Part shown: one piece after another, positions 1 through 8,576 of the stretch
How the letters are laid out: each line of letters starts with the position of its first letter
How positions within the stretch are numbered: the first letter of the stretch is position 1
From: Vicinamibacteria bacterium
GTDB lineage: Bacteria; Acidobacteriota; Vicinamibacteria; Vicinamibacterales; UBA8438
NCBI GenBank assembly: GCA_022820825.1
Contig: JAJEEU010000042.1
Coordinates: forward strand, 62,001 to 126,000
Reading direction: 5' to 3'
Length of the DNA stretch: 64,000 bases
Notes under the pieces: generated by a model
What the model was told of the DNA's origin: nothing
The model's database searches: none
The model's input: the letters and a program-made list of their open reading frames with translations, nothing else
Position numbers and translations under genes: made by a program

Positions 1-1905
1 CCCCTCGTACAGCCCGCCTTCCATGAACGGCGGTGTCAGGTGCGTCACCGTGGCCGCGTACGAGCGGCGTTTGGCGATGATCCCTTCACCGACGTTGCTC
101 ATGACGTAGACGTAGACGTGCGGGAGCCCGCCGACGAGGGCGTCCGACCAGTCGAAGGCCGACAGGGCAATCTGTTTCCAGGGCGTGAACTCCAGGCTGC
201 CGTGGGTGCCGAAGTGCATGACGGTGTCGGCGTCGAAGGCATTCCGGGTCCAGAGGTAGGAGGCCACGTAGGGATGCGGCGGCGCCTTCCGCGCGCCGTG
301 CACCAACTGGAACGTGTCGTCGCCGACGCCCGGCAGCGGCTGCGGCAGGATCACGACATTGCCGAACCTGACGCGCGCCACGGCCAGCGCGGTCTCGTCG
401 CCGTCGCCGATCGTCATGTACTCGCCCGGGGCGGGTCCGTATTGCTCGACGACGGCGTCGCGCATGCCCGGCTCGAGATCCGTGTCCAACCATTCGGCGT
501 ACTCGCCGGCCGGCACGAGCGCCGGGCTCCCGGTGGCGACGTACTCCTCGAACGCGCCGCGCGCGTACGGTCCGAGCACCGGCCCCTTCCTCTGGATGAG
601 CTGCCAGAACTCGTCCTCCGTTTCCGGGAGTCCGTCCACCGTGTAGCCGGCGTCGCGCAACGCGCGGAGCAGGTTCAGCAGGCTCGGCGCGACCTCCAAG
701 CTGCCGGCGTTCATGGCGTTCTTGCCGGGGCCCTTGTAGTAGTAGATGGCCACGCGCTTGTCTCGGTTGGGCTTGGCCTTTAGCGCCAGCCAGCGCTCGA
801 CGAGGTCGCAGAAGGTCTCGAGGCGTTCCGGCAGCGCATCGAAGATCTCGTAGCCGTCCGCGTCGGTGAACTGCGCGGCCACCGCGTAGGGCGCCACGCC
901 GCCGTCGAGCTCGGGCAGGACGACGCTCATCGTGAGCATGGCCCCGGCCATGCCCTGCTGGTCGGTCTCCCAGTCGTCGTGGTTCTGGAACACCGACACG
1001 GGCGTCAGCATCGGGATGTTGCGCTCGCGCAGCCAGGCGATCGCCTCGTCGGCGCGCCCCAGGGTGAGCCGCCCGTGCGGCATCAGCACCACGAGATCGG
1101 GTGCAATCTGCTGCAGGAAGTCGAGGCGTTTCTCGACGGCGGCAACCGGGTAGACGTTCCACGCGCGGCCTTCGAGCGCGCTGATGAACGCGTCGACGTG
1201 ATCCCGGTTCGCGTTGAACGGGCCGGGCACGCTCGTGAGCAGGGCGATCTTCGGCGCGCCAGCCTTGGCCAGTCCCTGCGCCGCGTAGTAGGCGTCGAAC
1301 GCGTCGACGGTCTCGAACGTCAGGTCGTCATCCAGATGGAACAGCACGTCCATGGAACGCTCTACCGGGGGCTGCACCGGGTCCGAGCGGAGCGCCTTGC
1401 CGTCCAGCTCGACGCGCGAGAAGTTGAGCAGCCGGGCATAGTTGTCGGCTCCTCCGAACTCGAGGTAGCCGTTGGCCGCGTCGAGGTGCGGGCCGCGCAG
1501 GTTGGTGACATCGAGGGCGGGATTGGTGGCTCCCTGCACGAACAGGCGCGTGCCGCGGCGACCGGCCTCGCGCAGGTGCGCGAGCTGCGTCTCTTCGAGC
1601 TGCAGGCCGCGGCCGAAGACGTAGACGACCGGATAGCTCGCGGCGCGGTCCAGCGACTCCAGATTCAGCGACTCGACACGCACCGCCCCATGCGGTCGCG
1701 CGCGTTCGATGCGGGCCAGTTGGAAGCCGGGAAAGTTGACGAATGCGATCCGGGTCACGGCGAGGTGGCGCTGATAGGCGGCGAAGCCGCCCCACAGCGC
1801 CGCCGCCGCGAGCGCCGCCGCCGCGATCCGCTTGCGATGGAGCCAAAGCCTGGCGAGCTGCGCCCGCACTGCGCGCGCGCGTGTCGGAATCATCCTGGCA
1901 GTCAT
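1..1905 (-). CDS. CobN/HmuS-type chelatase-like protein, membrane-anchored (partial, runs off left edge)
   Basis: An open frame of 635 codons starts at ATG 1905, 6 nt after an AGAGGAGG ribosome site, and continues past base 1. Residues 20-45 hold an Arg/Lys-rich start and an Ala-rich membrane segment. The body matches the cobaltochelatase CobN / Mg-chelatase H superfamily: 'IYYYKGPGKNAMNAG' near residue 390 and the metal-site stretch 'MHFGTHGSLEFTPWKQ' near residue 575. Classical CobN inserts cobalt into a corrin in the cytoplasm. The membrane anchor and the gene for a TonB receptor 11 bp upstream instead recall HmuS-type proteins, which act on imported haem. No CobS/CobT partner is visible. 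The family is certain from the motifs; the substrate (haem, cobalamin or another tetrapyrrole) is inferred. Confidence 0.88.
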   Translation of the reverse strand, partial: MTARMIPTRARAVRAQLARLWLHRKRIAAAALAAAALWGGFAAYQRHLAVTRIAFVNFPGFQLARIERARPHGAVRVESLNLESLDRAASYPVVYVFGRGLQLEETQLAHLREAGRRGTRLFVQGATNPALDVTNLRGPHLDAANGYLEFGGADNYARLLNFSRVELDGKALRSDPVQPPVERSMDVLFHLDDDLTFETVDAFDAYYAAQGLAKAGAPKIALLTSVPGPFNANRDHVDAFISALEGRAWNVYPVAAVEKRLDFLQQIAPDLVVLMPHGRLTLGRADEAIAWLRERNIPMLTPVSVFQNHDDWETDQQGMAGAMLTMSVVLPELDGGVAPYAVAAQFTDADGYEIFDALPERLETFCDLVERWLALKAKPNRDKRVAIYYYKGPGKNAMNAGSLEVAPSLLNLLRALRDAGYTVDGLPETEDEFWQLIQRKGPVLGPYARGAFEEYVATGSPALVPAGEYAEWLDTDLEPGMRDAVVEQYGPAPGEYMTIGDGDETALAVARVRFGNVVILPQPLPGVGDDTFQLVHGARKAPPHPYVASYLWTRNAFDADTVMHFGTHGSLEFTPWKQIALSAFDWSDALVGGLPHVYVYVMSNVGEGIIAKRRSYAATVTHLTPPFMEGGLYEG

Positions 1906-1915
1906 CCGGCCTCCT

Positions 1916-4369
1916 CTAGAACGGCGTCACCGACAGGCTCACCGAGACGAGACGGCCCAGCGTGGGGCTCGCCGCGGTCTCCTGGTAGTCGGCGTTCATC
2001 AGGTTCAGCACGTGAACGCCCACGCGCAGGTCGTTGTTCGGGTGCAGGTAGAGCGCGAGGTCGGTGCGCGCGTACTCGTCGAGCAGCACCGGAACGCCCT
2101 GCGAGCTCTGCGTTCGCGTGCCGACCCAGCGCTGATCGATCGAACCGGTCAGGCGCCACGACCCGAGCCCGGCGCCCAACTGGAGTCCCGCGTTGACCTT
2201 GTGGCGGGGTACCAGCGCCAGCGCGTTGCCGGTCGCGCGATCCTCGCTGTCCGTGTACGAATAGTTGGTGTAGTAGCCCAGCCACGACGTCGCGTCCCCT
2301 TCCGCCACCAGCTCGACGCCGGTCGAGCGCGCCTCGGCGACGTTGATCCAGTCGAAGTGGTCGCGCTGCGGCGAGATCACGAGCTGTATGAGGTCGGTCA
2401 TGTCGTTGTAGAAGAAGTTCATCTCCGTGCGGAATGCGCGGCTGACCTCGTGCTGGATACCGGCGTCCAGCGACGTGATGTGCTCGGGCTCCAGATCCGG
2501 ATTCGGCAATCCGGGAATCGGGCCGTGGAAGACGACGTTGCCGAAGAGCTCGAACAGGCTCGGTGCGCGAAAGGCGCGGCCCGCGGACGTGCGGACGCGC
2601 GTGTTCGGCGCCAGGGCGTACAGCAGCGACACCTTCGGCGAGCCGACCGAACCGAACACCGAGTGGTGGTCGAAGCGCAGGCCGGGGACCAGCCGCAGGC
2701 CGTCGGCCAGCGCCCACTCGTCCTGCACGTACGCGGAGAAGATGTCGAACTGCTCCCGTTGCCCTCGCGACAGCGGGAAGACCGCGCCGATCGCCGGGTT
2801 GCGCGCCAGCGTGACGGTCGGGTTGGGCACGCCGCCCGCCGCCATGCCCGCCTGTATGCCCGCCGCTATCCGGGCCAGCGTCGCGTCCGAGCCGAGCAGG
2901 TTGGAACGGTCGGCGATGGTGCTGTCGCCGAACGCGCCGTGCTCGCGCGTATAGCTCGCCCCGAAGACGACGGTGTGATCGAGGTTCGGCGACCAGGTGA
3001 GCTGCGGCTCGACGAGCAGGCTGTAGAAGTCGGTGTCCTGTCCGGTGAGCGCAGCGAACGGAAACGCGCCGTGCGTCACCGACTCGATGACGGCCGGCCC
3101 GGGCGGATCGATGACAGTCGTCTGCCGAGTCGGCGCGAGGGTGAAGTTCTCCTGGAAGAGACGCTGGGTCGAGTAGCGGTAGCTCGTCCGGACCTGCGCC
3201 GACAGCGCGCCGGTCCCACCGTAGCGGACGATGCCGCCCAGGTTGACCGCGGTGTCCCGCTTGTGCTCCTCGACCGCGACCGGCAACCGGGACGACAGGT
3301 CGAGGCCCGTCTCGTAGCGGGAGATCCGTGGCAGCAGCGTTACGCGCCACGCATCGGAGACGGAGAAGTCCAGCCGCCCCATCATCCGCACGTCCTCGTA
3401 GCCGACGTTGCGCAACGGGACCTCCCGCGATTGCAGGCTGCCGTCGCCGGCGATGGCAGGCACAGTGCGGCTGTCGCGGTTGTAGACATTGTCGATCTTG
3501 CGGCGGTCCGCCGTGAGGGAATACGCGACGGGGCCGGATTTCCCGCGCACGGACGTTCCGAACTGGTGGTAGCCGGCCGAGCCGCCGCTGGCGAACAGGT
3601 CGGCGGCCGGCGGGCCTGCGCCGGGCCGGGTGATGGCGTTGATGACGCCGGAGAAGGCGTTGGCGCCATAGAGGCTCGAGAATGGCCCGCGGACCACCTC
3701 GGCGCGCTCCAGCGATTCCAGCGGCACGAGGCTCAACCCGGCCAGGCTGCCGTGGCCCAGATCGTTGGCCGGCAACCCGTCGAGCAGCAGCAGCGCCCGC
3801 TTGGTGCCGGGGACGCCGCGCACGACCATCGACGTGTTGGCGCGGGCTGCCATGCCGGAGGTTTCGGCGAGATCGATGGCCGGCGTCCGTCGCAGCAGGT
3901 CCTGCAGGTTGCGGGCCGACGATGCTGCGATGGTCTCGGTGTCGAGGATCGTTACGCTGGCCGGGACCTCGGAGACCGCGCGTTCGGTCTGCGTAGCGGT
4001 CACCACGACGCTCTCCTCGAACTGCAACACCGGGAGCCGCAGATCGAGAACCACGGGTCGGCCGGCCGTTACCGTCACCGATACCTGCAGATTCGCGAAC
4101 GCCTCCCGCGATACGGTCAGTCGGTACGCTCCCGCGGGTACGCCGTCGATGACGAACGCACCGTCCGAACCGGTCGTGGCCGACATCCCGGCGCCCTCCA
4201 GGACCACGACCGCAGCCGGCAGCGGCGCGCCACCGTCTTCGGCCACCACGACGCCCCGGATCGAACCGGTTTCCTGCAACCCGAAGGCCGGAGCCGGAGT
4301 CAGCGGTCCGGCGGTTATCAAGACACTCAAGGCAAGGGCCGCGATCGCGGCACGACGACGAATACGCAT
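1916..4369 (-). CDS. TonB-dependent outer-membrane receptor
   Basis: 817 residues. A signal peptide (to about residue 30) is followed by a carboxypeptidase-regulatory-like beta-sandwich (about 35-115), a plug domain ('SVTILDTETI', 'RGVPGTKRALLLLDGLPAND', 'VVRGPFSSLYGANAFSGVIN') and a 22-strand-type barrel ending in 'SVSLSVTPF' with the usual terminal Phe. The plug resembles BtuB/HmuR-like receptors. The start has GGAGGAG 9 nt upstream. The CobN-like gene begins 11 bp downstream and its ribosome site lies inside that gap, so the two are translationally linked. Import of a metal-tetrapyrrole is the most economical role; the sequence alone does not fix the ligand. Confidence 0.93.
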   Translation of the reverse strand: MRIRRRAAIAALALSVLITAGPLTPAPAFGLQETGSIRGVVVAEDGGAPLPAAVVVLEGAGMSATTGSDGAFVIDGVPAGAYRLTVSREAFANLQVSVTVTAGRPVVLDLRLPVLQFEESVVVTATQTERAVSEVPASVTILDTETIAASSARNLQDLLRRTPAIDLAETSGMAARANTSMVVRGVPGTKRALLLLDGLPANDLGHGSLAGLSLVPLESLERAEVVRGPFSSLYGANAFSGVINAITRPGAGPPAADLFASGGSAGYHQFGTSVRGKSGPVAYSLTADRRKIDNVYNRDSRTVPAIAGDGSLQSREVPLRNVGYEDVRMMGRLDFSVSDAWRVTLLPRISRYETGLDLSSRLPVAVEEHKRDTAVNLGGIVRYGGTGALSAQVRTSYRYSTQRLFQENFTLAPTRQTTVIDPPGPAVIESVTHGAFPFAALTGQDTDFYSLLVEPQLTWSPNLDHTVVFGASYTREHGAFGDSTIADRSNLLGSDATLARIAAGIQAGMAAGGVPNPTVTLARNPAIGAVFPLSRGQREQFDIFSAYVQDEWALADGLRLVPGLRFDHHSVFGSVGSPKVSLLYALAPNTRVRTSAGRAFRAPSLFELFGNVVFHGPIPGLPNPDLEPEHITSLDAGIQHEVSRAFRTEMNFFYNDMTDLIQLVISPQRDHFDWINVAEARSTGVELVAEGDATSWLGYYTNYSYTDSEDRATGNALALVPRHKVNAGLQLGAGLGSWRLTGSIDQRWVGTRTQSSQGVPVLLDEYARTDLALYLHPNNDLRVGVHVLNLMNADYQETAASPTLGRLVSVSLSVTPF

Positions 4370-4419
4370 GGAACATCTCCTCCCACGGCCACCGCTCTCT
4401 CGCGGGCGGGCCGCATGGC

Positions 4420-4434
4420 TCCAGTCGAACTGGA
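4420..4434. promoter_or_regulatory. 15-bp perfect inverted repeat in the TonB receptor leader
   Basis: TCCAGT-CGA-ACTGGA lies 51 bp upstream of the receptor start, in the gap between it and the small His-rich protein gene. It could be an operator or an mRNA hairpin. No known regulator consensus was recognised. Confidence 0.3.
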
Positions 4435-4504
4435 AGATTCGGACAGACGGCGTCCCGGTCGATCCAGCGGGAGCGGCCGAGACGCCGGCGGGATGGGAGA
4501 GATG

Positions 4505-4810
4505 TCAGGCGGGCGGTCCGCGCGTCGCCTGGGTGTGGCGCGCGGCGTCCCAGCCGCTCCGTTGGCGGTTTGAATCGGCGGCGTAGGCCGCCGGGTCCGG
4601 CGCCACCGGTGCCGGCGCCGCCGTCGTCGTTACCGAAAAGTGGTGCTGGAAGCAGCAGATTGCGCAGTGGTGGCCGTCTGCGCCCGCATGCCCGTCCTCA
4701 TCCTCATGGCCGTGCGAGAAGAAGCCGGCCGACAGCAGGGCGCACGTCAGCGCCAGGGCCAGACAGGCGAGCGGCCGGCTCGGCTTTCTCGTTCTCCACG
4801 GACGTGACAT
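4505..4810 (-). CDS. Small exported His/Cys-rich protein (DUF2946-like)
   Basis: 101 residues from the ATG at 4810; an ATG at 4819 is also possible. A basic N-terminus and a hydrophobic segment ('ACLALALTCALLSAGFF') form a signal peptide or anchor. An acidic/His stretch ('HGHEDEDGHAGADGHH') and 'CAICCFQHH' follow, which are typical of small metal-related proteins of the DUF2946 type. It lies 135 bp upstream of the TonB receptor on the same strand and resembles the next protein in both the Cys-His motif and the C-terminal 'RGPPA'. Metal binding or sensing at the envelope is an inference from the His/Cys content. Confidence 0.6.
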   Translation of the reverse strand: MSRPWRTRKPSRPLACLALALTCALLSAGFFSHGHEDEDGHAGADGHHCAICCFQHHFSVTTTAAPAPVAPDPAAYAADSNRQRSGWDAARHTQATRGPPA

Positions 4811-4948
4811 GGGTGTCATTCCACTTTGCGTGCTGAAATCTGCGCCGCCGGTGCGCGCGTGCTCGGACCTGCACGTGTACTGGTGCACAGCCCGACCGCG
4901 GGTGATTCGGGTGACTCGGAGTTGTCGCAGGGAAGTGCGACGAGACGG

Positions 4949-5233
4949 CTACGCGGGCGGACCGCGCGACGGGTGGATGCCGACGTACGCGGCCCGCTCA
5001 CCCTCCAGAGGTGCGGACGCGATAGTGTCGGCTACGGGATCCGGCGCCAGTGACGCGGGCGCGCCGGCCGCTTCGACCGCCGAGACATGTCGGAGATGAC
5101 ACGCATCGCAGTCGGCGTGACCTGCCGGCCGCGCATCGGCGTCGTGGTCGTGGAGGGCGCTCGCCGCCGGCGCGAGCGCCAGCACGGCCAGAAGCGTCAC
5201 CGCCGTCACCACGAACCTGCCCGCTGGCAGCAT
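4949..5233 (-). CDS. Small exported His/Cys-rich protein (paralogue of the next gene)
   Basis: 94 residues from the ATG at 5233. A signal peptide ending near 'APAASA' is followed by 'LHDHDADARPAGHADCDACHLRH', an Ala/Pro-rich middle and a C-terminal 'RGPPA'. The C-D-A-C-H cluster and the His/Asp stretch mirror the downstream small protein, so the pair look like an old tandem duplication. A TTG start at 5269 would add 12 residues, but that sequence also forms a plausible promoter. It is the first gene of the presumed metal/tetrapyrrole operon, 58 bp after malate synthase on the same strand. Confidence 0.55.
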   Translation of the reverse strand: MLPAGRFVVTAVTLLAVLALAPAASALHDHDADARPAGHADCDACHLRHVSAVEAAGAPASLAPDPVADTIASAPLEGERAAYVGIHPSRGPPA

Positions 5234-5239
5234 CACGCC

Positions 5240-5269
5240 GTTAAAGAAGCAAGAGAGAGCGGAAGTCAA
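5240..5269 (-). promoter_or_regulatory. Candidate sigma-70 promoter for the TonB/CobN operon
   Basis: On the minus strand TTGACT (5269-5264), an 18-bp spacer and TTTAAC (5245-5240) resemble -35 and -10 boxes. Transcription would start about at the A of the ATG at 5233, giving a leaderless message, which fits the lack of a ribosome site there. Confidence 0.4.
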
Positions 5270-5291
5270 GCCGGCCGGGTACAGCCGGCGC

Positions 5292-7469
5292 CTACGCCGG
5301 GCTGCCGGAGCCGAGCTTCGCCTTCGCCTCCTGCCGCCGCGCGTGGAGGATGGGTTCCGTGTAGCCGCTGGGCTGCTCGCGGCCCTTGAATACCAGGTCG
5401 CAGGCGGCCTGGAAGGCGACGCTCGAGTCGAAGTCGGGCGCCATCGGGCGGTAGTGCGGGTCGCCGGCGTTCTGGCCGTCGACCACCGCCGCCATGCGCT
5501 GCAGCGTCTCGCGCACCTGCGCTTCCGTGCAGATGCCGTGGTGCAGCCAGTTGGCGATGTGCTGGCTGGAGATGCGCAGCGTGGCGCGATCCTCCATCAG
5601 CGCGACGTTGTTGATGTCGGGCACCTTGGAGCAGCCGATGCCCTGCTCGACCCAGCGCACCACGTAGCCCAGGATGCCCTGGGCGTTGTTGTCGAGCTCC
5701 TGCTGGATCTCCTCCGGGGACCAGTCCGGCCGCTCGGCGCGCGGAATCGTCAGGACCTTGTCCAGGTCGGCGAGCGGCCGCGAGCGCAGCGCGGCCTGGC
5801 GCGCCGCGACGTCCACCCGGTGGTAGTGGGTGGCGTGCAGCGCGGCGGCGGTGGGGGAGGGCACCCACGCGGTGTTGGCGCCCTGCTGCGGATGACCGAT
5901 CTTGACCTTCAGCATCTCGGCCATCAGGTCCGGCATGGCCCACATCCCCTTGCCGATCTGGGCGTGGCCCGGCAGGCCACAGGCGAGGCCGACGTCGACG
6001 TTCCAGTCCTCGTAGGTGACCATCCAGTCCGCCGTCTTCATGTCCTTCTTGCGGATCATCGGCCCGGCTTCCATGGCGGTGTGCATCTCGTCGCCGGTGC
6101 GATCGAGGAAGCCGGTGTTGATGAAGAACACGCGGTCCCGCGCCGCGCGGATGCACGGCTTGAGGTTGACCGTCGTGCGCCGCTCCTCGTCCATGATGCC
6201 GATCTTGATCGTGTGGCGGTCCAGGCCGAGGATGTCCTCCACCTCGGCGAGCGTCTGGTCGCAGAATGCCACCTCCTCGGGACCGTGCATCTTGGGCTTG
6301 ACGATGTAGATGGATCCGGCGCGGCTGTTGCGGCGGCTCTTGAGGTCATGGATGGCGATCATCGACGAGACCATGGCGTCGATGATGCCCTCGTAGGCCT
6401 CGTTCCCGTCGCGGTCCAGAATGGCCGGGTTGGTCATCAGGTGGCCGACGTTGCGGATCAGCATCAGGCTGATGCCCGGCAGCCGCAGCCCGCTACCGTC
6501 CGGCGCCGTGTACGCGCGGTCGGCGTTCATGGCGCGCTCGACCGTGCGGCCGCCCTTCTCGAAGCTCGCGGTCAGCGTTCCCGTGAGCAGGCCGAGCCAG
6601 TTGCGGTACGCCAGCACCTTGTCCTCGGCGTCGACGGTCGAAACCGAGTCTTCGAGGTCCATGATGGTCGTCGTCGCCGCCTCCAGCACGATGTCCCGGA
6701 TGCCGGCGGCGTCGTCGCGGCCGACCGGGTGGTTGCGGTCGATGACGATGTCGATGTGGAGGCCGTTGTTGACGAGCAGCACCGACGAGGGGGATGCCGC
6801 ATCGCCGCGGTAGCCGGCCAGCTTCGACGGATCGGCCAGTCCGGTGACGCTGCCGCCGCGCAGCGTCACGGCCAGCGCGCCGCCGGCGACCGCGTAGGAC
6901 GCGGCGTCGGCGTGACTGCCGGCGGCCAGCGGCACGACGTCGTCGAGGAACTGGCGCGCATGGGCGATGACCCGCGCGCCGCGCACCGGGTTGTAGCCGC
7001 TCCCGCGTTCCGCGCCGTCCTCGGGAATGGCATCGGTGCCGTAGAGAGCGTCGTACAGGCTGCCCCAGCGCGCGTTGGCGGCGTTGAGCGCGTAGCGGGC
7101 GTTGGTGATCGGCACCACGAGCTGCGGCCCGGCGACGGTCGAGATCTCCGGATCGACGTTGGCCGTGCTGGCCGCGAAGTCGTCTCCTTCCGGCACCAGG
7201 TAGCCGATCTCCCGCAGCACGGCCTTGTACTCGGCGAGATCGATCGGCTGATCCCGCGTTTCCCGGTACCACGCGTCGATGCGCCGCTGCAGGTCGTCGC
7301 GCTTGGCGAGCAGCGCCCGGTTGCGCGGGCCCAGACCGTTGATCAGCCGGTCGAAGCCGGCCCAGAACGCCTCCGCCGGCACGCCTGTGCCGGGCAGCGC
7401 CTCGTCGTTGATGAAGTCGTACAGCAGCCTGTCGACCTTGAGACCCCCGACCTCGATCCGCTCGCTCAT
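5292..7469 (-). CDS. glcB: Malate synthase G
   Basis: 725 residues, close to the 723 of E. coli GlcB (EC 2.3.3.9). It condenses glyoxylate with acetyl-CoA to give malate in the glyoxylate bypass. Supporting motifs are '[19 protein letters not shown]' (acidic metal-site region), '[14 protein letters not shown]', '[21 protein letters not shown]' and the C-terminal '[20 protein letters not shown]', which contains the catalytic Asp region. No isocitrate lyase gene is adjacent. The gene stands between divergent secreted proteins and the small His-rich protein genes, so it is probably its own transcription unit reading toward the metal operon. Confidence 0.97.
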   Translation of the reverse strand: MSERIEVGGLKVDRLLYDFINDEALPGTGVPAEAFWAGFDRLINGLGPRNRALLAKRDDLQRRIDAWYRETRDQPIDLAEYKAVLREIGYLVPEGDDFAASTANVDPEISTVAGPQLVVPITNARYALNAANARWGSLYDALYGTDAIPEDGAERGSGYNPVRGARVIAHARQFLDDVVPLAAGSHADAASYAVAGGALAVTLRGGSVTGLADPSKLAGYRGDAASPSSVLLVNNGLHIDIVIDRNHPVGRDDAAGIRDIVLEAATTTIMDLEDSVSTVDAEDKVLAYRNWLGLLTGTLTASFEKGGRTVERAMNADRAYTAPDGSGLRLPGISLMLIRNVGHLMTNPAILDRDGNEAYEGIIDAMVSSMIAIHDLKSRRNSRAGSIYIVKPKMHGPEEVAFCDQTLAEVEDILGLDRHTIKIGIMDEERRTTVNLKPCIRAARDRVFFINTGFLDRTGDEMHTAMEAGPMIRKKDMKTADWMVTYEDWNVDVGLACGLPGHAQIGKGMWAMPDLMAEMLKVKIGHPQQGANTAWVPSPTAAALHATHYHRVDVAARQAALRSRPLADLDKVLTIPRAERPDWSPEEIQQELDNNAQGILGYVVRWVEQGIGCSKVPDINNVALMEDRATLRISSQHIANWLHHGICTEAQVRETLQRMAAVVDGQNAGDPHYRPMAPDFDSSVAFQAACDLVFKGREQPSGYTEPILHARRQEAKAKLGSGSPA

Positions 7470-7535
7470 GCGTCCTCCCGCTCCGTGCGTGCCGCCGATA
7501 GCTTACCGCGCCGCACGCCGGTGACAAATGCGGGT

Positions 7536-7541
7536 TAGAAT
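7536..7541 (+). promoter_or_regulatory. Candidate -10 box upstream of secreted paralogue A
   Basis: TAGAAT preceded by AAATGCGGGT, 50 bp before the start codon. Very similar boxes occur before other genes here (for example AAATGCGGGATAAT at 29715-29728). No convincing -35 is seen. Confidence 0.35.
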
Positions 7542-7590
7542 TCGAGCGATCCGCGAAGATTGAACCGGTCTGCTGACCTGGAGACGTTCG

Positions 7591-8415
7591 ATGCGAAGAC
7601 TGATGACACTTGCGCTGGCGCTGCCGGCCGTCGTCGCGCTTGCAGGCGCGCTCGGCTGCGCGGCGCAGGATGACGACGCGGGCGGCGCGGCAGCGGCCCT
7701 GCCGCGCACCTACGACGGCATGCCGGACCTGAACGGCATCTGGCAGACCAACAACACGGCCTACTGGGACCTGGAGGACCATTCCGCCCGCGCGGGCGCC
7801 GCGGTGCCGCTGGGCGCCGTCGGCGCCGTGCCGGCCGGCAAGTCCGTGGTGGAGGGTGGGGAGATTCCCTACACGGAGGCGGCGCTCGCCCAGCGGCAGG
7901 AAAACCGCGAGCAGTGGCTGACCGCGGATCCGGAGATCAAGTGCTTTCTCCCGGGCGTGCCGCGCGTCATGTACATGCCGTTCCCGTTCCAGATCGTCCA
8001 GAGTCCCGAGTTCATCCTGATCGCTTCCGAGTACGTCGGCGCGACCCGCTCCGTCCACATGACGGACGTTCCGCCGCCGCCCATCGACACCTACATGGGG
8101 CATTCGGTCGGCCGCTGGGAAGGCGACACGCTCGTCATCGAGTCGAGCACCTTCACCGATCAGACGTGGCTCGACCGGGCCGGCAACTTCCACAGCCCGG
8201 CGCTGCGGGTCGTGGAGCGCATCACGCCGATCAGCCCCGACGCGCTGGAGTACGAGGCGACGCTCGAGGACGAGAACGTGTTCACCCGGCCGTGGACGAT
8301 CAGCATGCCGGTCTACCGCCGGCTGGAGCCCGATGTGGAGATTCTGGAGTTCAACTGCGTGGAGTTCGTCGAGGAGACAATGTGGGGACACCTGACGAAG
8401 CCGGAGACCGAATGA
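7591..8415 (+). CDS. Secreted 'DLNGIW' family protein, divergent member (paralogue A)
   Basis: 274 residues with an N-terminal hydrophobic signal ending near 'ALGC', possibly a lipoprotein. It belongs to the secreted family repeated eight times in this window: 'MPDLNGIW' near residue 45, 'KCFLPGVPRVMYMP' with the first conserved Cys, 'GRWEGDTLVIESSTF', and a second Cys near the C-terminus ('EFNCVEF'). The usual 'CHEGN' ending is lost, making it the most divergent copy. The function of the family is unknown. The start has TGGAG 8 nt upstream. Confidence 0.85.
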   Translation: MRRLMTLALALPAVVALAGALGCAAQDDDAGGAAAALPRTYDGMPDLNGIWQTNNTAYWDLEDHSARAGAAVPLGAVGAVPAGKSVVEGGEIPYTEAALAQRQENREQWLTADPEIKCFLPGVPRVMYMPFPFQIVQSPEFILIASEYVGATRSVHMTDVPPPPIDTYMGHSVGRWEGDTLVIESSTFTDQTWLDRAGNFHSPALRVVERITPISPDALEYEATLEDENVFTRPWTISMPVYRRLEPDVEILEFNCVEFVEETMWGHLTKPETE

Positions 8416-8430
8416 CGCCGGCGCCAAACA

Positions 8431-8463
8431 GGGGGACGACGAGCACCGAAGCACTCGTCCCCC
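8431..8463. terminator. GC-rich hairpin after paralogue A
   Basis: GGGGGACGA (8431-8439) pairs perfectly with TCGTCCCCC (8455-8463) across a 15-nt loop. It lies 15 bp after the stop codon and directly abuts the intergenic repeat. There is no T-run, so termination is a guess; it may instead be part of the repeat. Confidence 0.4.
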
Positions 8464-8552
8464 AAGCCGCGCACGGCGCGGCCCGGCAAGCCCGGCGCGG
8501 GGCGAAGGGGTCCCCGCTAGGGCTTGACGGGGGTTTGGGGCGCAGCCCCAAG
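8464..8552 (+). repeat. Structured intergenic repeat, copy 1
   Basis: About 89 bp, found again at 31704-31791 and inverted at 54373-54463. It contains three palindromes: GCCGCGC-ACG-GCGCGGC (8466-8482), GGGG-T-CCCC near 8508-8516, and TTGGGGC-GCA-GCCCCAA (8535-8551). It fills the gap between paralogues A and B. All three copies also share an open frame on the opposite strand reading 'GLRPK-P...GDP.APRRA.RAAPCAA'. Confidence 0.85.
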
Positions 8553-8576
8553 TGGTAGTGGTAAAGGAGATTACCG

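Noticed and set aside
4370-5300. Possible cobalamin riboswitch in front of the TonB/CobN operon
   Set aside because: The gaps are short (135, 138 and 58 bp) and no B12-box-like sequence was found by eye; only a 15-bp palindrome is present.
5343-7538. A 731-codon plus-strand open frame antisense to malate synthase, and similar long frames at 1832-4573 and 25013-26902
   Set aside because: They are His/Arg/Val-rich shadows produced by high GC in the opposite frame; the other strand carries complete, motif-rich proteins in each case.
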